Shown: positions 4,568-5,113 of the stretch, in pieces
How the letters are laid out: the number at the start of each line of letters is the position of its first letter
Numbering within the stretch: the first letter of the stretch is position 1
From: JAYEJW01 sp034716535
GTDB taxonomy: Bacteria; Pseudomonadota; Gammaproteobacteria; Chromatiales; Chromatiaceae
Length of the DNA stretch: 5,113 bases
Assembly (NCBI GenBank): GCA_034716535.1
Contig: JAYEJW010000634.1
Coordinates: forward strand, 1-5,113
Direction: 5' to 3'
The notes under the pieces: generated by a model
Database searches by the model: none
Told to the model about the DNA's origin: nothing
Seen by the model: only the letters and a program-made list of their open reading frames with translations
Program-made: the position numbers and the translations under genes

Positions 4568-5113
4568 TGCTTGCGGGTCCGCGAGCACTGATCGACCATT
4601 CCGCCTTGCGGGACAATCTGGCGGTGGTACGGCGCCACGCCCCGCGCAGCTGCGTCTGGGCGGTCATCAAGGCCAATGCCTACGGACACGGTATGGAGGA
4701 GGTCGCGGCCACCCTGGATGGTGCGGACGGCTTCGCCGTGGCCAGGGTGGAGGAGGCGGTGCGCCTGCGCGAGGCAGGTGTCGGGAAGCCACTCCTGATC
4801 CTGGAGGGGGCGGCATTTCCCGACGAACTCGAGTACGCCGGACGTTACGGGCTGGAGCTGGTGCTGCACCAGGAAGAACAGGTGGCGCTCCTGGAGCGGG
4901 CCCAGGTGCCACACCCACTGCGGATCTGGATCAAGGTGGATACGGGAATGCGCCGGCTCGGTTTCCTGCCGGAGGCGGTGCCGGGACTCATCGCGCGGCT
5001 GTCCCGAAACCCCCGGGTCGCGGGCCCACCGGCCCTCATGACCCACCTCGCCAATGCCGACGACCCGCAGGACGGCCTCAGCAGCCTGCAGTGCAGGCGC
5101 CTCAGGGCGCTGG
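4567..5113 (+). CDS. alr: Alanine racemase, N-terminal part (cut by the right edge)
   Basis: The first 182 codons of a PLP-dependent alanine racemase are present, about half of the usual 360. The enzyme interconverts L- and D-alanine in the cytoplasm and supplies D-Ala for peptidoglycan. The PLP-binding lysine lies in AVIKANAYGHG (32-42, K35), with Y39 and H41 as expected. The (beta/alpha)8 barrel continues with KVDTGMRRLGF (123-133), in which R130 fits the conserved barrel arginine, and with MTHLANAD (158-165), the family's THxAxAD region. ATG 4567 overlaps the dnaB stop as TGATG, implying translational coupling. No good binding site is visible, which is consistent with coupling. A gene for the catabolic isozyme (dadX) would look similar, but the dnaB-alr order favours biosynthetic alr. 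Confidence 0.93.
   Translation, partial: MLAGPRALIDHSALRDNLAVVRRHAPRSCVWAVIKANAYGHGMEEVAATLDGADGFAVARVEEAVRLREAGVGKPLLILEGAAFPDELEYAGRYGLELVLHQEEQVALLERAQVPHPLRIWIKVDTGMRRLGFLPEAVPGLIARLSRNPRVAGPPALMTHLANADDPQDGLSSLQCRRLRAL

Noticed and set aside
3257..4588. 443-residue minus-strand open frame
   Set aside because: It is the exact antisense of dnaB, whose motifs are complete on the plus strand.

Overview
The window is a GC-rich piece of a bacterial chromosome carrying a core information-processing operon on the plus strand: rpsF (S6), rpsR (S18), a DUF2232-type membrane protein gene, rplI (L9), dnaB (replicative helicase) and the start of alr (alanine racemase, cut by the right edge). This order, with a DUF2232 gene between rpsR and rplI and no priB between rpsF and rpsR, together with proteins very close to the E. 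coli S6, S18, L9 and DnaB sequences, points to a gammaproteobacterium. A high-GC lineage outside the Enterobacterales (Chromatiales/Ectothiorhodospiraceae- or Pseudomonas-like) is my inference; the genus cannot be fixed from this window.

Layout. Positions 1-233 hold the edge of something I cannot assign: one plus frame and one minus frame are both open and cut by the left edge. A weak promoter and a perfect DnaA-box 9-mer (244-252) follow. They lie just ahead of a small acidic protein gene (278-502) with a CxxC motif and a probable coiled coil, which I do not recognise. Positions 503-615 contain nothing clear. A good sigma70-type promoter (616-643) starts the ribosomal operon. Its roughly 70-nt leader has a 5' hairpin (652-666) and a stem / CCG-bulge / hairpin element (676-698) that fits the published S6:S18 autoregulatory motif. 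rpsF and rpsR follow with a 14-nt spacer.

The three longer spacers of the operon, rpsR-DUF2232 (108 nt), DUF2232-rplI (96 nt) and rplI-dnaB (247 nt), each hold a strong GC-rich inverted repeat without a U tract. They do not look like classical terminators. They are more likely RNA processing, stability or translation-tuning elements, or chromosomal repeats. dnaB and alr overlap by one base (TGATG) and are probably translationally coupled.

Together the genes supply two small-subunit proteins that bind as a pair, one large-subunit protein, the replication-fork helicase and the enzyme making D-alanine for peptidoglycan, so the cluster links translation, DNA replication and wall growth. No insertion sequence, CRISPR array, tRNA, rRNA or intein was seen. 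The region is mostly conserved housekeeping DNA. The least explained parts are the small CxxC protein with its upstream DnaA box, the left edge and the structured spacers.
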